This document shows, piece by piece, positions 34,515-43,739 of a stretch of 64,000 nucleotides of DNA. The notes below the pieces were generated by a model. The model had not been told where the DNA came from. It saw only the letters and a program-made list of their open reading frames with translations, and searched no databases. Position 1 is the first letter of the stretch, and every line of letters begins with the position of its first letter. The position numbers were made by a program, and so were the translations under genes. The stretch comes from Catellatospora bangladeshensis (GTDB lineage Bacteria > Actinomycetota > Actinomycetes > Mycobacteriales > Micromonosporaceae), in NCBI RefSeq assembly GCF_016862575.1, contig NZ_BONF01000004.1:62001-126000 (forward strand). The letters are read 5' to 3'.

Positions 34515-35966
34515 ATGTCCGTCTCGGTACGCGGCACGCAGCTCGCCCGGCTGCTCGGGCGCTGGCACGCGCTGCCCGCCCGCCGTCGCAGCCCCGACTA
34601 CGCCGCCCTGGCCTCGGCCGTGCGCGGCCTGCTCGCCGACGGCCGGCTGGCGCTGGGTGTGCGGCTGCCCGCCGAGCGCGAGCTGGCCGAGGCGCTGGAG
34701 ATCTCCCGGACCACGGTCAGCGCGGCGTACCGCGAGCTGCGCGAGACCGGCCACCTGACCAGCCGCCGCGGTGCCGGGAGCTGGACCACCCTGCCCAACG
34801 GGCACCGGGTGGCCAGCAGCGGCCTGTGGATGGCCGACGACGACCTGGACCTGATCGACCTGAGCTGCGCCGCGATGGGTGCGCCGGAGCCGATGCTGGC
34901 GGCGGCGCGGGAGGCGGTCGAGGATCTGCCGCGCCACCTGGCCGGGGCGGGTTACCACCCGAGCGGCATCACCGAGCTGCGCGAGGCCGTCGCCGACTAC
35001 TACACCGAGCGCGGCCTGGCCACCAGCCCCGAGCAGATCATGATCACGAACGGCGTGCTGCACGCGCTGGACCTGATCCTGCGGCTGCAGGTGCCGGTCG
35101 GCGCGTCGGTGCTGGTCGAGTCGCCGACCTACCCGAACGCGCTGGCCGCGCTCGCCGGGCGGCGGGCCCGGATCAGCACGCACGGCCTGGACGAGGCGGG
35201 CTGGGACGCCGAGCTGCTGCTCGGCGCGCTGCGGCAGACCCGGCCGAGCCTGGCCTATCTGATCCCCGAGTTCCACAACCCGACCGGGCACCTGATGCCC
35301 CCGGCGCTGCGCGAGCAGCTCGTCGCCACCGCCCAGCGCACCGGCACCGACCTGGTCATCGACGAGTCGTTCGTGGACCTGGCGCTGGACGGCCAGCCGA
35401 TGCCGCCCGCGGTGGCCTCGTTCGACCGGCACGGCCGGGTGCTGACCATCGGCGGCATGAGCAAGCCGTTCTGGGGCGGGCTGCGGGTCGGCTGGATCCG
35501 CGCCGCGGCGCCCATCGTGCAGCGGCTGGCCGCGGTCCGGGTCGGCGTCGACACCGCGGGCCCGGTGCTGGACCAGCTCGTCGCGGTCCGGCTGCTGGCC
35601 CGCTCCGGCGAGGTGATCCCGGCCCGCCGCGCCCAGCTCGCCGCGCAGCGCGACGCGCTGGTCGAGGCCGTACGCGAACACCTGCCGAGCTGGCGGATCA
35701 CCGTGCCGTCGGGCGGCGTGACGCTGTGGGCCGAGCTGGACGGCCCGGTGTCCAGCGCGCTGGCGCGCGCGGTGGAGCCGCTGGGCGTGCGCCTGGCGCC
35801 CGGTCCCCGCTTCGGCGTGGACGGCACCCTGGAGCGCTTCATCCGGCTGCCGTTCACCCAGCCCGTCCCCGAGCTGGTGGAGGGCGTCCGCCGCATCGCC
35901 GCCGCCCGCTACGACCTGGACCGCACCGGCCGCCCGCAGTGGAGCGAGCCCGCCCTCATCGCCTGA
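34515..35966 (+). CDS. MocR/PdxR-family regulator (GntR domain plus aminotransferase domain)
   Basis: A 483-residue two-domain regulator. Residues ~25-95 form a GntR winged helix (LPAERELAEALEISRTTVSA, then SRRGAGSWTTLP). Residues ~115-470 form a class I aminotransferase-like domain with the PLP lysine in IGGMSKPFWGGLRVGW. Such proteins sense PLP or an aldimine and control adjacent transport or PLP genes. It is divergent from the YczE-like gene, its probable target. The ATG has AGGAGG five bases upstream. Length is normal for the family. Confidence 0.92.
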   Translation: MSVSVRGTQLARLLGRWHALPARRRSPDYAALASAVRGLLADGRLALGVRLPAERELAEALEISRTTVSAAYRELRETGHLTSRRGAGSWTTLPNGHRVASSGLWMADDDLDLIDLSCAAMGAPEPMLAAAREAVEDLPRHLAGAGYHPSGITELREAVADYYTERGLATSPEQIMITNGVLHALDLILRLQVPVGASVLVESPTYPNALAALAGRRARISTHGLDEAGWDAELLLGALRQTRPSLAYLIPEFHNPTGHLMPPALREQLVATAQRTGTDLVIDESFVDLALDGQPMPPAVASFDRHGRVLTIGGMSKPFWGGLRVGWIRAAAPIVQRLAAVRVGVDTAGPVLDQLVAVRLLARSGEVIPARRAQLAAQRDALVEAVREHLPSWRITVPSGGVTLWAELDGPVSSALARAVEPLGVRLAPGPRFGVDGTLERFIRLPFTQPVPELVEGVRRIAAARYDLDRTGRPQWSEPALIA

Positions 35967-35977
35967 GCGCACAAAAA

Positions 35978-36006
35978 CGCAGGGGCGGCTTGTGGCCGCC
36001 CCTGCG
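35978..36006. terminator. Classical terminator between MocR and the acyl-CoA ligase
   Basis: A 12-bp GC stem (35978-35989 with 35995-36006) and five-base loop lie in the convergent gap. On the minus strand it is followed by GTTTTTG, a U-run, so it is an intrinsic terminator for the ligase at 36042 and may also end MocR transcription. It differs from the GATC palindromes in having a short loop and a T-run. Confidence 0.85.
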
Positions 36007-36041
36007 TACCTCACTCGTGGGAACGAGCAGCCCCCGCCGGG

Positions 36042-37865
36042 TCAGATTTCGACGAGGGAACCCTCGTACATTCTCTCGATTTCCGACGAGAAATTGGTCT
36101 CCACCGTGCGTCGCTTCAGCTTCATCGAGGGGGTGATCTCCCCGTGCTCGATGGTCAGGTCGCGCGGCAGAATGGTGAACTTCTTGATGGTCTCCCAGCG
36201 GTTGAGCTTCGCGTTCAGCTCGTCCACGTGCCCCTGCACCATGGCGGCGGCCTCGGCCGAGCCGACGATCTCGTCGTACGGGCGGCCCTCCACCGAGGTG
36301 CCCGCGGCCCAGCCGGTGATCGCCTCGGGGTCGAGGGTCACCAGCATCGTGCAGTAGTTGCGGGCGTTGCCGATGACCAGCACCTGCGAGGTGTACGGGC
36401 ACAGCGCCTTGAACAGCCCCTCGATGTGGCTCGGCGCGATGTACTTGCCGCCGGACGTCTTGACCAGGTCCTTCTTGCGGTCCGTGATCTTGAGGAAGCC
36501 GTCGGCGTCCAGCTCGCCGATGTCCCCGGTGCGGAAGAAGCCGTCCTCGGTGAACACGCTCGCCGTCTCGCCCGGCAGGTTGTGGTAGCCGCGCATCACC
36601 GGCGCGCCGCGCAGCAGCACCTCGCCGTCGGTGTCGATGCGCACCTCCAGGTCGCCCAGCGGCTGGCCGACGGTGCCGATCTTCAGCTGGCCGGGCCGGT
36701 TGACGAAGTTGCCGGCGCTGGACTCGGTCAGGCCGTAGCCCTCGGAGATGGGCAGGCCCGCCGCCGCGAAGAACTCCGCGATCGGCACGGACAGCGCGGC
36801 CGAGCCGGACACCATGTAGCGGATGTTGCCGCCCAGACGCGCGTGCAGCTTGCTGAACACCAGCTTGTGCGCGATGCCGTACTTGCGCATCAGCCCGCCG
36901 GGGACCGGCTTGCCGGCCTGCTCCAGGGCGACCTTCGCGCGGCCGGTGCGCAGCGCCCAGGCGAAGATCTTCGCCTTGAGCCCGCCGGCCGAGGTGGCCT
37001 GGGTGACGACCTTGTTGTAGACCTTCTCGAAGATGCGCGGCGCGGCGCACATCAGCGTCGGCCGGATCAGGCTCAGGTTGTCGATGATCTTCTCGACCCG
37101 GCCGTCGACGTACGTCGGCACGCCCACGTGGATGATGCCGCAGATCAGCGTCTTGCCGAACGAGTGCGACAGTGGCAGCCAGAGGAACTGCAGGTCGCTG
37201 GGGAGCAGCACGCCCACGTCGGACTGCGCCACGCCCTCCCAGCACCAGCCGCGGTGCAGCAGCTCTACGCCCTTCGGGCGGCCCGTGGTGCCGGAGGTGT
37301 AGATCAGGGTGGCCAGGCCGTCCGGCTCGATGGCGGCGACCAGGTCGTCGACCAGGCTCGGCTGCCCGGCCAGCACCTCGGCGCCCCGCCGCTCCAGCTC
37401 GGCGAGGGTGAGCTGGGGGATCGCCGCGGCGGGGTCGGCCGCGCCGTCGATCAGGATGACGTGGGTCAGCGACGGCACCGCGGCCGGGTTCATCTTCGCG
37501 GCCTGGGCCGGGTTCTCGGCGATCAGCACCTTGGAGCCGGAGTCGGCCACGATGAAGCAGGCGTCCTCGGGCTCGGTGGTCGGGTAGACCGTGGTGGTGG
37601 CCGCGCCCGAGCACATGATGCCCAGGTCCGCGACGATCCAGTCGAGGCGGGTGTTCGCCAGGATGGCGACGCGCTCCTCGCGGCCGACGCCGAGGGTGGT
37701 CAGGGCGGCGGCGATCGCCTTGGCTCGGTCGGCGATCTGGGCCCAGGTGTACCAGACCGGCGCGTCGTTCGCGTCGGGGGCGCCGAAGGCGCGCGCGTCG
37801 GGGGAGGCGGCGACGCGCTGCAGGAACATGTCCGGGATGGACCGGTAAGGCACGTTGATGGTCAT
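36042..37865 (-). CDS. Long-chain acyl-CoA ligase (FadD15-like)
   Basis: A 607-residue AMP-forming ligase that activates fatty acids as CoA thioesters. Motifs: IYTSGTTGRPKGVELLHRGW (P-loop and TGRPKG), GYGLTESSAGNF, GFFRTGDIGELD and a C-terminal Lys in ITDRKKDLVKTSGGKY. The overall layout and length resemble actinobacterial FadD15-type long-chain ligases. It belongs to a monocistronic unit ending at the terminator 35978-36006. Its position near the polyketide cluster does not by itself link it to that pathway. The 147-bp gap upstream to 38012 holds nothing recognised besides its promoter. Confidence 0.9.
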   Translation of the reverse strand: MTINVPYRSIPDMFLQRVAASPDARAFGAPDANDAPVWYTWAQIADRAKAIAAALTTLGVGREERVAILANTRLDWIVADLGIMCSGAATTTVYPTTEPEDACFIVADSGSKVLIAENPAQAAKMNPAAVPSLTHVILIDGAADPAAAIPQLTLAELERRGAEVLAGQPSLVDDLVAAIEPDGLATLIYTSGTTGRPKGVELLHRGWCWEGVAQSDVGVLLPSDLQFLWLPLSHSFGKTLICGIIHVGVPTYVDGRVEKIIDNLSLIRPTLMCAAPRIFEKVYNKVVTQATSAGGLKAKIFAWALRTGRAKVALEQAGKPVPGGLMRKYGIAHKLVFSKLHARLGGNIRYMVSGSAALSVPIAEFFAAAGLPISEGYGLTESSAGNFVNRPGQLKIGTVGQPLGDLEVRIDTDGEVLLRGAPVMRGYHNLPGETASVFTEDGFFRTGDIGELDADGFLKITDRKKDLVKTSGGKYIAPSHIEGLFKALCPYTSQVLVIGNARNYCTMLVTLDPEAITGWAAGTSVEGRPYDEIVGSAEAAAMVQGHVDELNAKLNRWETIKKFTILPRDLTIEHGEITPSMKLKRRTVETNFSSEIERMYEGSLVEI

Positions 37866-38012
37866 AAGTCAGGCCGCCTTGGGGGTAGGCAAGAGTGACG
37901 GGGGACACGTTTAACTTGGGTGTTACCGAAGGGTAATGCTGCTGACGGGTAGTGGGAACCCCTCGGGAAGATCTTTCTGCCCTGGCCGGGTGGGCTTTCG
38001 CTGACCGGAGGC

Positions 38013-38645
38013 TCAGGCGCCCAGCCGCGCGGCGCGCAGCCGGGCGGTGTGCGCGGCGGGCCCGTCCACGCTGGCCCGCGCGTGCCCCTGCCGGCCGAAC
38101 AGGAACATGAGCAGCTCGCCCGGCTCGCCGGTGAGGTTGACCGGCTGGGTGCCGGGCCGTCCGGTGACCATCGTGCCGTGGCCCGGCGCGATCACCCGCA
38201 CCTGCACGGGATAGCGCCGCAGCACCAGCGCCGCCCGGCGGCGGGCCTGCGTCCACAGTGCCGCCGAGAGCCCCGGATCGAGCTTGCGCGGCAGCCACCC
38301 CGGCACCGCCCGGCGTACGTCCTCGTGGTGCACGAACATCTCGGACAGGTTCACCAGCTCGTCCAGCGGCGCCAGCCCCGCCGGGCTCCACCGGGGCGGG
38401 GTGCGCAGCTTGTCCAGCAGGGCGCCGAAGTCCTCGGCCGCGATCTCGCGCTGCACCCGCTCGGTGCGCCCGGCCAGCCGCTTGATCAGGATGCCGGCCG
38501 CCGCGTCCAGCCGCCGCTCGCGCAGCACCAGGTGGGCCAGCAGATCGCGCACGGTCCAGTCGCCGCACAGCGTGGGCGCGTCGGGTCCGGCCTCCGCCAT
38601 CAGGTCGGCCAGCGCTAGCCTTTCGGCGAAGGCGTACCGGGTCAT
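38013..38645 (-). CDS. TIGR03085-like DinB/maleylpyruvate-isomerase-fold protein
   Basis: A 210-residue four-helix-bundle protein. Metal-ligand type histidines appear in DLLAHLVLRERR (residues ~33-44) and HHEDVRRA (~106-113), and CGDWTVRDLLAH is the conserved start of the actinobacterial TIGR03085/mycothiol-dependent isomerase-like group. Enzymatic function is unknown; mycothiol-dependent transfer is a possibility from family knowledge. The ATG at 38645 (MTRYAFAERLA) starts the conserved region; the upstream extension to 38696 is not supported. It is divergent from the ABC exporter genes. Confidence 0.75.
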   Translation of the reverse strand: MTRYAFAERLALADLMAEAGPDAPTLCGDWTVRDLLAHLVLRERRLDAAAGILIKRLAGRTERVQREIAAEDFGALLDKLRTPPRWSPAGLAPLDELVNLSEMFVHHEDVRRAVPGWLPRKLDPGLSAALWTQARRRAALVLRRYPVQVRVIAPGHGTMVTGRPGTQPVNLTGEPGELLMFLFGRQGHARASVDGPAAHTARLRAARLGA

Positions 38646-38721
38646 GTCGGCGATCCTACGTATCCGCCCGGAGGTGTGACGCCCCGCACAGGGCATACCC
38701 GCTCGCCTGCGGTAGTTCCTT

Positions 38722-38758
38722 TCGGTAAGGATAGGAAGCCAAGCTAATTACTTACCGA
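38722..38758. promoter_or_regulatory. Dyad upstream of the ABC exporter operon
   Basis: TCGGTAAG (38722-38729) and CTTACCGA (38751-38758) form a perfect 8-bp dyad with a 21-base AT-richer spacer, 15 bp before the first ABC gene. It may be an operator for an unlinked regulator or include the promoter. No regulator gene is adjacent on that side. Confidence 0.5.
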
Positions 38759-38772
38759 GCCGAGCAACGGGG

Positions 38773-40644
38773 ATGACATTGGCAGGGGAAGAGGCCGGGG
38801 CCAAACCCGAGATCACCGGGCGTGACGTGCTGGCCCGCGGCGCGCGGGTGATGTGGCGCGGGATCCGCGACGAGCCGCGCCGGTTCACACTGGCCGTCAC
38901 GGGCAGCTGCCTGTTCGGCGCGCTGGTCATCGGCCAGGCGCTGGTCGTCGGCTGGGTGGTGGACACGCTGGTCGCGCCGGCGACCACCGGCGGCGACGTC
39001 GCCACCGGCGCGATCGCGCTGTGCGCGACGGTGCTGATCGCCATGGGCGTGGGCCGGGTGTTCGGCATCTTCGGCCGACGACTGGGCGCGGGCTTCATGC
39101 AGTTCGCGCTGCAGGCCCGCTACCGCCACGAGGTGACCCGCCGCTACCTGCAGCTGCCGCTGTCCTGGCACCAGCGCCACCCCACCGGCACCCTGCTGTC
39201 CAACGCGAACTCCGACGTCGAGGCCGCCTGGTTCCCGGTGGCGCCGCTGCCGTTCGCGGTGGGCACCGTCTTCATGCTGTTCGTCGCGGTGACCGTGCTG
39301 TTCGCCATCGACTGGGCGCTGGCCCTGGTCGGCCTGGTCGTCTTCCCGGTGCTGTTCGTGATGAACGTGATCTTCTCCCGCCGGATGGCCCCCCGCCAGG
39401 CCCGCGCCCAGCACATGCGGGCCGAGGTCGCGGCGATCGCGCACGAGAGCTTCGACGGCGCGCTGGTGGTCAAGACCATGGGCCGCGAGGACCTGGAGAC
39501 GCAGCGCTTCGCACGCCGCGCGGGCGAGCTGCGCGACGCCCTGATCAGCGTCGGGCGGCTGCGTGGCCTGTTCGACCCGCTGATGGAGTCGCTGCCGTTC
39601 CTGGGCACGCTGCTGGCGCTGCTGGTCGGCGCGTGGCGGCTCGACGCGGGCGCGATCGACCTGCAGCAGCTGGTCCAGGTGACGTTCCTGTTCACCGTGC
39701 TGGCGTTCCCGGTGCGGGCCATCGGCTGGGTGCTGGGCGACCTGCCCCGCTCGGTGGCCGGCTGGGACCGCGTCGAGCAGGTGCTGCGCTCCACCGGGCA
39801 GATGCCGTACGGCGCCGAGGCGCTCACCGGCGCGGGCGCCGCCCAGCTGCGCTTCGAGCACGTCGACTTCGCGTACGAGCCCGGCCAGCCGGTGCTGCGC
39901 GACGTCACCTTCACCGTGCCGGCCGGCAAGACGGTCGCGCTGGTCGGGCCGACCGGCTCCGGCAAGTCCACCATCGCCACCCTCGCCGCGCGGCTGCTCG
40001 ACCCGGACGGCGGGCAGGTGAGCCTCGACGCCGCCGACGCGCGCACGCTGACCGCGGCCTCGCTGGCCGACACCGTCGCGCTCGTGCCGCAGATCGCGTT
40101 CGTCTTCGACGACACCGTGCGCGGCAACGTCGCGCTGGACCGGCCCGGCGTGGACGAGGACCGGGTGCGCCACGCGCTGGCCACCGCGCAGGCCGACACG
40201 TTCGTCGCGCGGCTGCCCGAGGAGCTGGACACCCAGCTCGGCGAGCGGGGCACCTCGCTGTCGGGCGGCCAGCGCCAGCGGCTCACGCTGGCCCGCGCGC
40301 TGGCCGGGCAGCCCCGGCTGCTGGTGCTCGACGACGCGACCAGCGCCGTCGACCCCCGGGTGGAGGCCCGCATCCTCGCCTCCCTGCGCGGCGCGGCGCA
40401 GGCGACGACCATCCTGGTGGTGGCGTACCGCCGGGCCACCATCGCGCTGGCCGACGAGGTCGTCTACATCGAGTCCGGTCGCGTGGTCGCGTCCGGCACG
40501 CACGAGCAGCTGCTGGCGAGCGTGCCCGGCTACATCGAGCTGGTCACGGCGTACGAGAAGGCCGAGGAGGAACGCGAGCGGGAGCACGTCTACGACGCCG
40601 ACGGCGACGCGGAGACCTCTGTAGAGGGAGGAGTGGCAGCGTGA
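38773..40644 (+). CDS. ABC exporter half-transporter, degenerate-site subunit
   Basis: A 623-residue half-transporter: membrane domain ~30-330 (six helices) and nucleotide-binding domain ~350-600. Walker A is GPTGSGKST (Lys398) and the signature is a normal LSGGQRQRL. Two catalytic positions are altered: the Walker B glutamate is Asp (Asp521 in LVLDDATSAVD), and the H-loop histidine is Tyr (Tyr552 in LVVAYRRAT). This half therefore contributes the degenerate ATP site, as in heterodimeric exporters such as TM287/288. Its partner is the next gene, with a 4-base GTGA overlap. The substrate is unknown; drug or lipid export is typical. Confidence 0.92.
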   Translation: MTLAGEEAGAKPEITGRDVLARGARVMWRGIRDEPRRFTLAVTGSCLFGALVIGQALVVGWVVDTLVAPATTGGDVATGAIALCATVLIAMGVGRVFGIFGRRLGAGFMQFALQARYRHEVTRRYLQLPLSWHQRHPTGTLLSNANSDVEAAWFPVAPLPFAVGTVFMLFVAVTVLFAIDWALALVGLVVFPVLFVMNVIFSRRMAPRQARAQHMRAEVAAIAHESFDGALVVKTMGREDLETQRFARRAGELRDALISVGRLRGLFDPLMESLPFLGTLLALLVGAWRLDAGAIDLQQLVQVTFLFTVLAFPVRAIGWVLGDLPRSVAGWDRVEQVLRSTGQMPYGAEALTGAGAAQLRFEHVDFAYEPGQPVLRDVTFTVPAGKTVALVGPTGSGKSTIATLAARLLDPDGGQVSLDAADARTLTAASLADTVALVPQIAFVFDDTVRGNVALDRPGVDEDRVRHALATAQADTFVARLPEELDTQLGERGTSLSGGQRQRLTLARALAGQPRLLVLDDATSAVDPRVEARILASLRGAAQATTILVVAYRRATIALADEVVYIESGRVVASGTHEQLLASVPGYIELVTAYEKAEEEREREHVYDADGDAETSVEGGVAA

Positions 40645-42440
40645 CCGCGGGGGCCATCTCGGAGGGCAGGCACGAGTCGGCGTGGGCGACGTTCCGGCGC
40701 GGGTTCGCGATGTCGCCGGAGCTGAAGGCGGGCCTGGCGGGCACGCTGGGCCTGGCGCTGATCGCGATGATCGGGCGGGCGGCGGTGCCGGTCGCCGTGC
40801 AGCAGGGCATCGACAAGGGCCTGGGCGTGCAGACCGGCCACCTGGACATGGGCGTCGTGGCCACCGTCGTCGCGATCACCGCGGCGATCCTGGTGATCAC
40901 CACGACCTGCGGCTACCTCATGATGCGGCGGCTGTTCACGGTCAGCGAGACCGCGCTGGCCAACATCCGGGTGCGCACCTTCCGCCACATCCACGACCTG
41001 TCGATGCTGCACCAGCAGTCGGAGCGGCGCGGCACCATGGTGTCCCGGGTGACCAGCGACGTCGACTCGATCACGCAGTTCATCCAGTGGGGTGGCGTGA
41101 TCCTCATGGTCAACGGCGGCCAGCTGGTGGTCACCACCATCGTCATGGCCGTCTACTCGTGGCAGCTCACGCTGGTGGTGCTGGCCGCGTTCGTGCCCGC
41201 GGTGATCGTGATCAAGGCGTTCCAGAAGCGGCTCGCCGAGGCGTACCAGGTGAGCCGCCGGCGCATCGGCGTCATGCTGGGCGCCATCTCGGAGTCCGTG
41301 GTCGGCGCCCCGGTGATCCGGGCGTACGGCATCTCGGCGCGCAGCGGCGCGAAGCTGTCCGAGACCATCGACGACTACCAGCGGGCCCAGCGCCGCGCCC
41401 TGAGCATCAGCGTGACCAGCTTCTCCACCGGCGAGATCGCGGCGGCGGTGGCGCTGGCCGCGGTGGTGGTCGTCGGGGTCAAGCTCGGCGTGGCCGGGCA
41501 GATCACGCTCGGCGAGATGACGGCGTACCTGTTCCTGGTCACCCTGTTCATCCAGCCCGTGCAGATCGCCACCGAGGTGCTCAACGAGGCGCAGAACGCC
41601 GTCGCGGGCTGGCGGCGGCTGCTCGACGTGGCCGACCTTCAGCCCGACGTGGCCGACCCGGCCGAGCACGGCGTCGACCTCCCGCCCGGCCCGCTGGACG
41701 TCAGCTTCGATCACGTCAGCTTCAGCTACCCGGTGGACGGCGCGCCCGGCCCACGGGTGCTGCACGACGTGCATCTCGACATCGCGGCCAAGACCAAGGT
41801 CGCCGTGGTCGGCGAGACCGGCAGCGGCAAGACCACGTTCGCCAAGCTGCTGACCCGCCTGATGGACCCGTCCGAGGGCCGGGTGCTGCTGTCCGGCACC
41901 CCGCTCACCGACGTGCGCTTCAGCTCACTGCGCAGCCGCGTGGTGATGGTCCCGCAGGACGGCTTCCTCTTCGACGCGACCATCGCCGAGAACGTCCGCT
42001 TCGCCAAGCCCGACCTGTCCGACGAGGACCTGGCCCGCGCCTTCACCGACCTGGGCCTGCACGACTGGGTCCAGGGCCTGGCCCACGGCCTCGAAACCCC
42101 CGTCGGCGAACGCGGCGAGGCCCTCAGCGTCGGCGAGCGCCAGCTCGTCGCCCTGGTCCGCGCCTACGTAGCCGACCCCGACCTGCTCGTCCTCGACGAG
42201 GCCACCAGCGCCGTGGACCCCGCCACCGAGGTCCGCCTCCAGCGCACCCTCGACGCGGTCACCCGCGGCCGCACCACGGTCGCCATCGCCCACCGCCTCT
42301 CCACCGCCCAGTCCGCCGACGAGGTCCTCGTCGTAGACAAGGGCGTCGTAGTCCAACGCGGCCCCCACGAAACCCTCCTGACCCAGGAAAACTCCATCTA
42401 CGCCAAGCTCTACGCCAGCTGGCTGGAACAAACCCGCTGA
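40641..42440 (+). CDS. ABC exporter half-transporter, catalytic-site subunit
   Basis: A 599-residue half-transporter. Walker A is GETGSGKTT (Lys397), Walker B ends LVLDEATSAVD with the glutamate, and the H-loop is VAIAHRLST, all intact. Its signature is degenerate: LSVGERQ (Val497 for Gly). This complements the first subunit, so one composite site is catalytic and one is degenerate. GGGAGGAG lies about 7 bases before the GTG. Six helices are predicted in residues ~25-320. Codon use becomes C-rich near the 3' end, and the gene is followed by repeat A3. Confidence 0.92.
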   Translation: MTAGAISEGRHESAWATFRRGFAMSPELKAGLAGTLGLALIAMIGRAAVPVAVQQGIDKGLGVQTGHLDMGVVATVVAITAAILVITTTCGYLMMRRLFTVSETALANIRVRTFRHIHDLSMLHQQSERRGTMVSRVTSDVDSITQFIQWGGVILMVNGGQLVVTTIVMAVYSWQLTLVVLAAFVPAVIVIKAFQKRLAEAYQVSRRRIGVMLGAISESVVGAPVIRAYGISARSGAKLSETIDDYQRAQRRALSISVTSFSTGEIAAAVALAAVVVVGVKLGVAGQITLGEMTAYLFLVTLFIQPVQIATEVLNEAQNAVAGWRRLLDVADLQPDVADPAEHGVDLPPGPLDVSFDHVSFSYPVDGAPGPRVLHDVHLDIAAKTKVAVVGETGSGKTTFAKLLTRLMDPSEGRVLLSGTPLTDVRFSSLRSRVVMVPQDGFLFDATIAENVRFAKPDLSDEDLARAFTDLGLHDWVQGLAHGLETPVGERGEALSVGERQLVALVRAYVADPDLLVLDEATSAVDPATEVRLQRTLDAVTRGRTTVAIAHRLSTAQSADEVLVVDKGVVVQRGPHETLLTQENSIYAKLYASWLEQTR

Positions 42441-42464
42441 CCCCGCCCCGCCCGCCCCCCTCCC

Positions 42465-42541
42465 GCGTCGATCTTGCATGAACTGTGGGTGCGACACGCC
42501 CATATAGGACATATCATTAACACTTCGCGCAAGATCGACGC
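42465..42541. repeat. GATC palindrome, family A copy 3
   Basis: Arms 42465-42477 and 42529-42541 (GCGTCGATCTTGC and its complement) are perfect over 13 bp, then imperfect. The loop has the family-A core GGGTGCGACACGCCCAT followed by ATAGGACATAT. It lies between convergent ABC exporter and rpsD genes. Compared with A1 the loop is longer in A/T, and the outer flanks are unrelated apart from a second CGATCTTGGC after the right arm. Confidence 0.85.
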
Positions 42542-42586
42542 GATCTTGGCCGGCGGCGCGGCGGGGTGGCGGGCCGGCGGGGCGGG

Positions 42587-43195
42587 TTAGCGGGAGTAGA
42601 ACTCGACGACGAGTTGCTCGTCGCAGATGACGGGGATTTCGGCGCGGAGGGGCTCGCGGGTGAGGACGGCGCGGAGGTCCGACAGGCTGACCTCTAGGTA
42701 GGGGGCCGTCGGGCCGTCGATGTGCGCGCCGGCGGCGGCGATCTGGAACGGCGGCTTGGTGCGGCTGCGGTCGCGGACCGTGATGGCCTGCCAGGGCTTC
42801 ACGCGGTACGACGGGCGGTCGACCTTCTGGCCGTCGACGGCGATGTGGCCGTGCGCGACGGCCTGGCGGGCCTGGTAGATCGTGCGGGCGAAGCCGGCGC
42901 GCAGCACGAGCGCGTCGAGGCGGCACTCCAGGGCGATGAGCAGGCTCTCCCCGGTCTTGCCCGCGCCGCGGGCCGCCTTGTCGAACTGGTTGCGCAGCTG
43001 GGTCTCGCTGATGAAGTACTGGTGGCGCAGGCGCTGCTTCTCCAGCAGCCGGACCTGGTAGTCGGAGGGCTTTTTGCGGGCGCGGCCGTGCACGCCCGGC
43101 GGGAAGGGCCGGCGCTCGAAGTACTTGACGCACTTGCGGGTCAGCGGGATGCCGAGCGCCCGGGACAGCTTCGCCTTGGGCCGCGCTTGGTTCAC
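42587..43195 (-). CDS. rpsD: Small-subunit ribosomal protein S4
   Basis: A 202-residue S4 protein, which nucleates 30S assembly and binds 16S r[37 protein letters not shown] and the S4 RNA-binding domain ([36 protein letters not shown]) are intact, ending [14 protein letters not shown]. It has the zinc-free type of N-terminus common in actinobacteria, with a single Cys. I chose the GTG at 43195 (VNQARPK) with GGAGG 7 bases upstream; a TTG at 43216 would lengthen it by 7 residues. Iron boxes lie in its divergent promoter with the HugZ-like gene. Whether this is the only S4 gene cannot be told from the window. Confidence 0.94.
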   Translation of the reverse strand: MNQARPKAKLSRALGIPLTRKCVKYFERRPFPPGVHGRARKKPSDYQVRLLEKQRLRHQYFISETQLRNQFDKAARGAGKTGESLLIALECRLDALVLRAGFARTIYQARQAVAHGHIAVDGQKVDRPSYRVKPWQAITVRDRSRTKPPFQIAAAGAHIDGPTAPYLEVSLSDLRAVLTREPLRAEIPVICDEQLVVEFYSR

Positions 43196-43200
43196 GAGGG

Positions 43201-43270
43201 TGCCTCCAACGTCCAACGGTTATAGGTTAGGCTCACCTAACGAAGGTAAGCCTAACCGACGTTGGAGGTA
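43201..43270. promoter_or_regulatory. Divergent promoter with two iron (DtxR/IdeR-type) boxes
   Basis: ATAGGTTAGGCTCACCTAA at 43222-43240 matches the DtxR/IdeR/DmdR consensus (TTAGGTTAGGCTAACCTAA, from memory) at 17 of 19 positions. A second box on the opposite strand at 43242-43260 matches at about 14 of 19. The gap is itself nearly palindromic: both genes have leaders ending in ACGTTGGAGG. It controls rpsD (minus) and the HugZ-like gene (plus), so iron-dependent repression of both is likely. Confidence 0.75.
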
Positions 43271-43274
43271 TGCC

Positions 43275-43739
43275 GTGCCGCACCCCGCCCAGATCGCCCG
43301 GACCCTTGCCGCGGGCCGCCTGCCCGGTGTCGCGCAGGTCCCGTACCACTCCAGCCCGTACCGGGTGCGCCACGCGACCGACCAGGCAGGACGGCCGCTG
43401 CTGCTGTGCCGCGAAGGCGGCCGGCTGGACGGCGCGCTGACCCCGCGCGAGGGCGACGACACCGCGGTGGTGCTCGCCGTGGGCGAGGTGCGCGATGCCC
43501 GGGTGTGGATCTCCGGCTGGGCCACCGCGCTGGAGGACATCGAGGCCAGGGCGGCGGCGCTGGAGTTCGCCGCGGTCAACCCGGTCAGCGACCTGCTCGA
43601 CGTGGGCCGCGGCTTCCGGCTCTACCGCATGGACGTGGCCGAGGTGCGGCTGGAGTGCCCCGCCGGGCACCTGACCGAGGTCGACGCGGACGACTACGCG
43701 GCCGCGGAGCCGGAGCCGTCCAGCTCGCCGGTGAGGTAG
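43275..43739 (+). CDS. HugZ/DUF2470-type protein, split-barrel part only
   Basis: A 154-residue protein resembling the N-terminal PNPOx-like split barrel of actinobacterial heme-utilisation (HugZ-like, DUF2470-containing) proteins. Landmarks are RHATDQAGRPLLLC, WISGWATALED and the strand FRLYRMDVAEVRLECPAGH, followed by VDADDYAAAEPEP. Family members usually continue into a DUF2470 domain, but this one stops there, so it is short or truncated. GTG start at 43275 with GGAGG 6 bases upstream. Iron boxes in its promoter agree with a heme/iron role. Its last 46 bases overlap the convergent TetR gene. Assignment is tentative. Confidence 0.65.
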   Translation: MPHPAQIARTLAAGRLPGVAQVPYHSSPYRVRHATDQAGRPLLLCREGGRLDGALTPREGDDTAVVLAVGEVRDARVWISGWATALEDIEARAAALEFAAVNPVSDLLDVGRGFRLYRMDVAEVRLECPAGHLTEVDADDYAAAEPEPSSSPVR

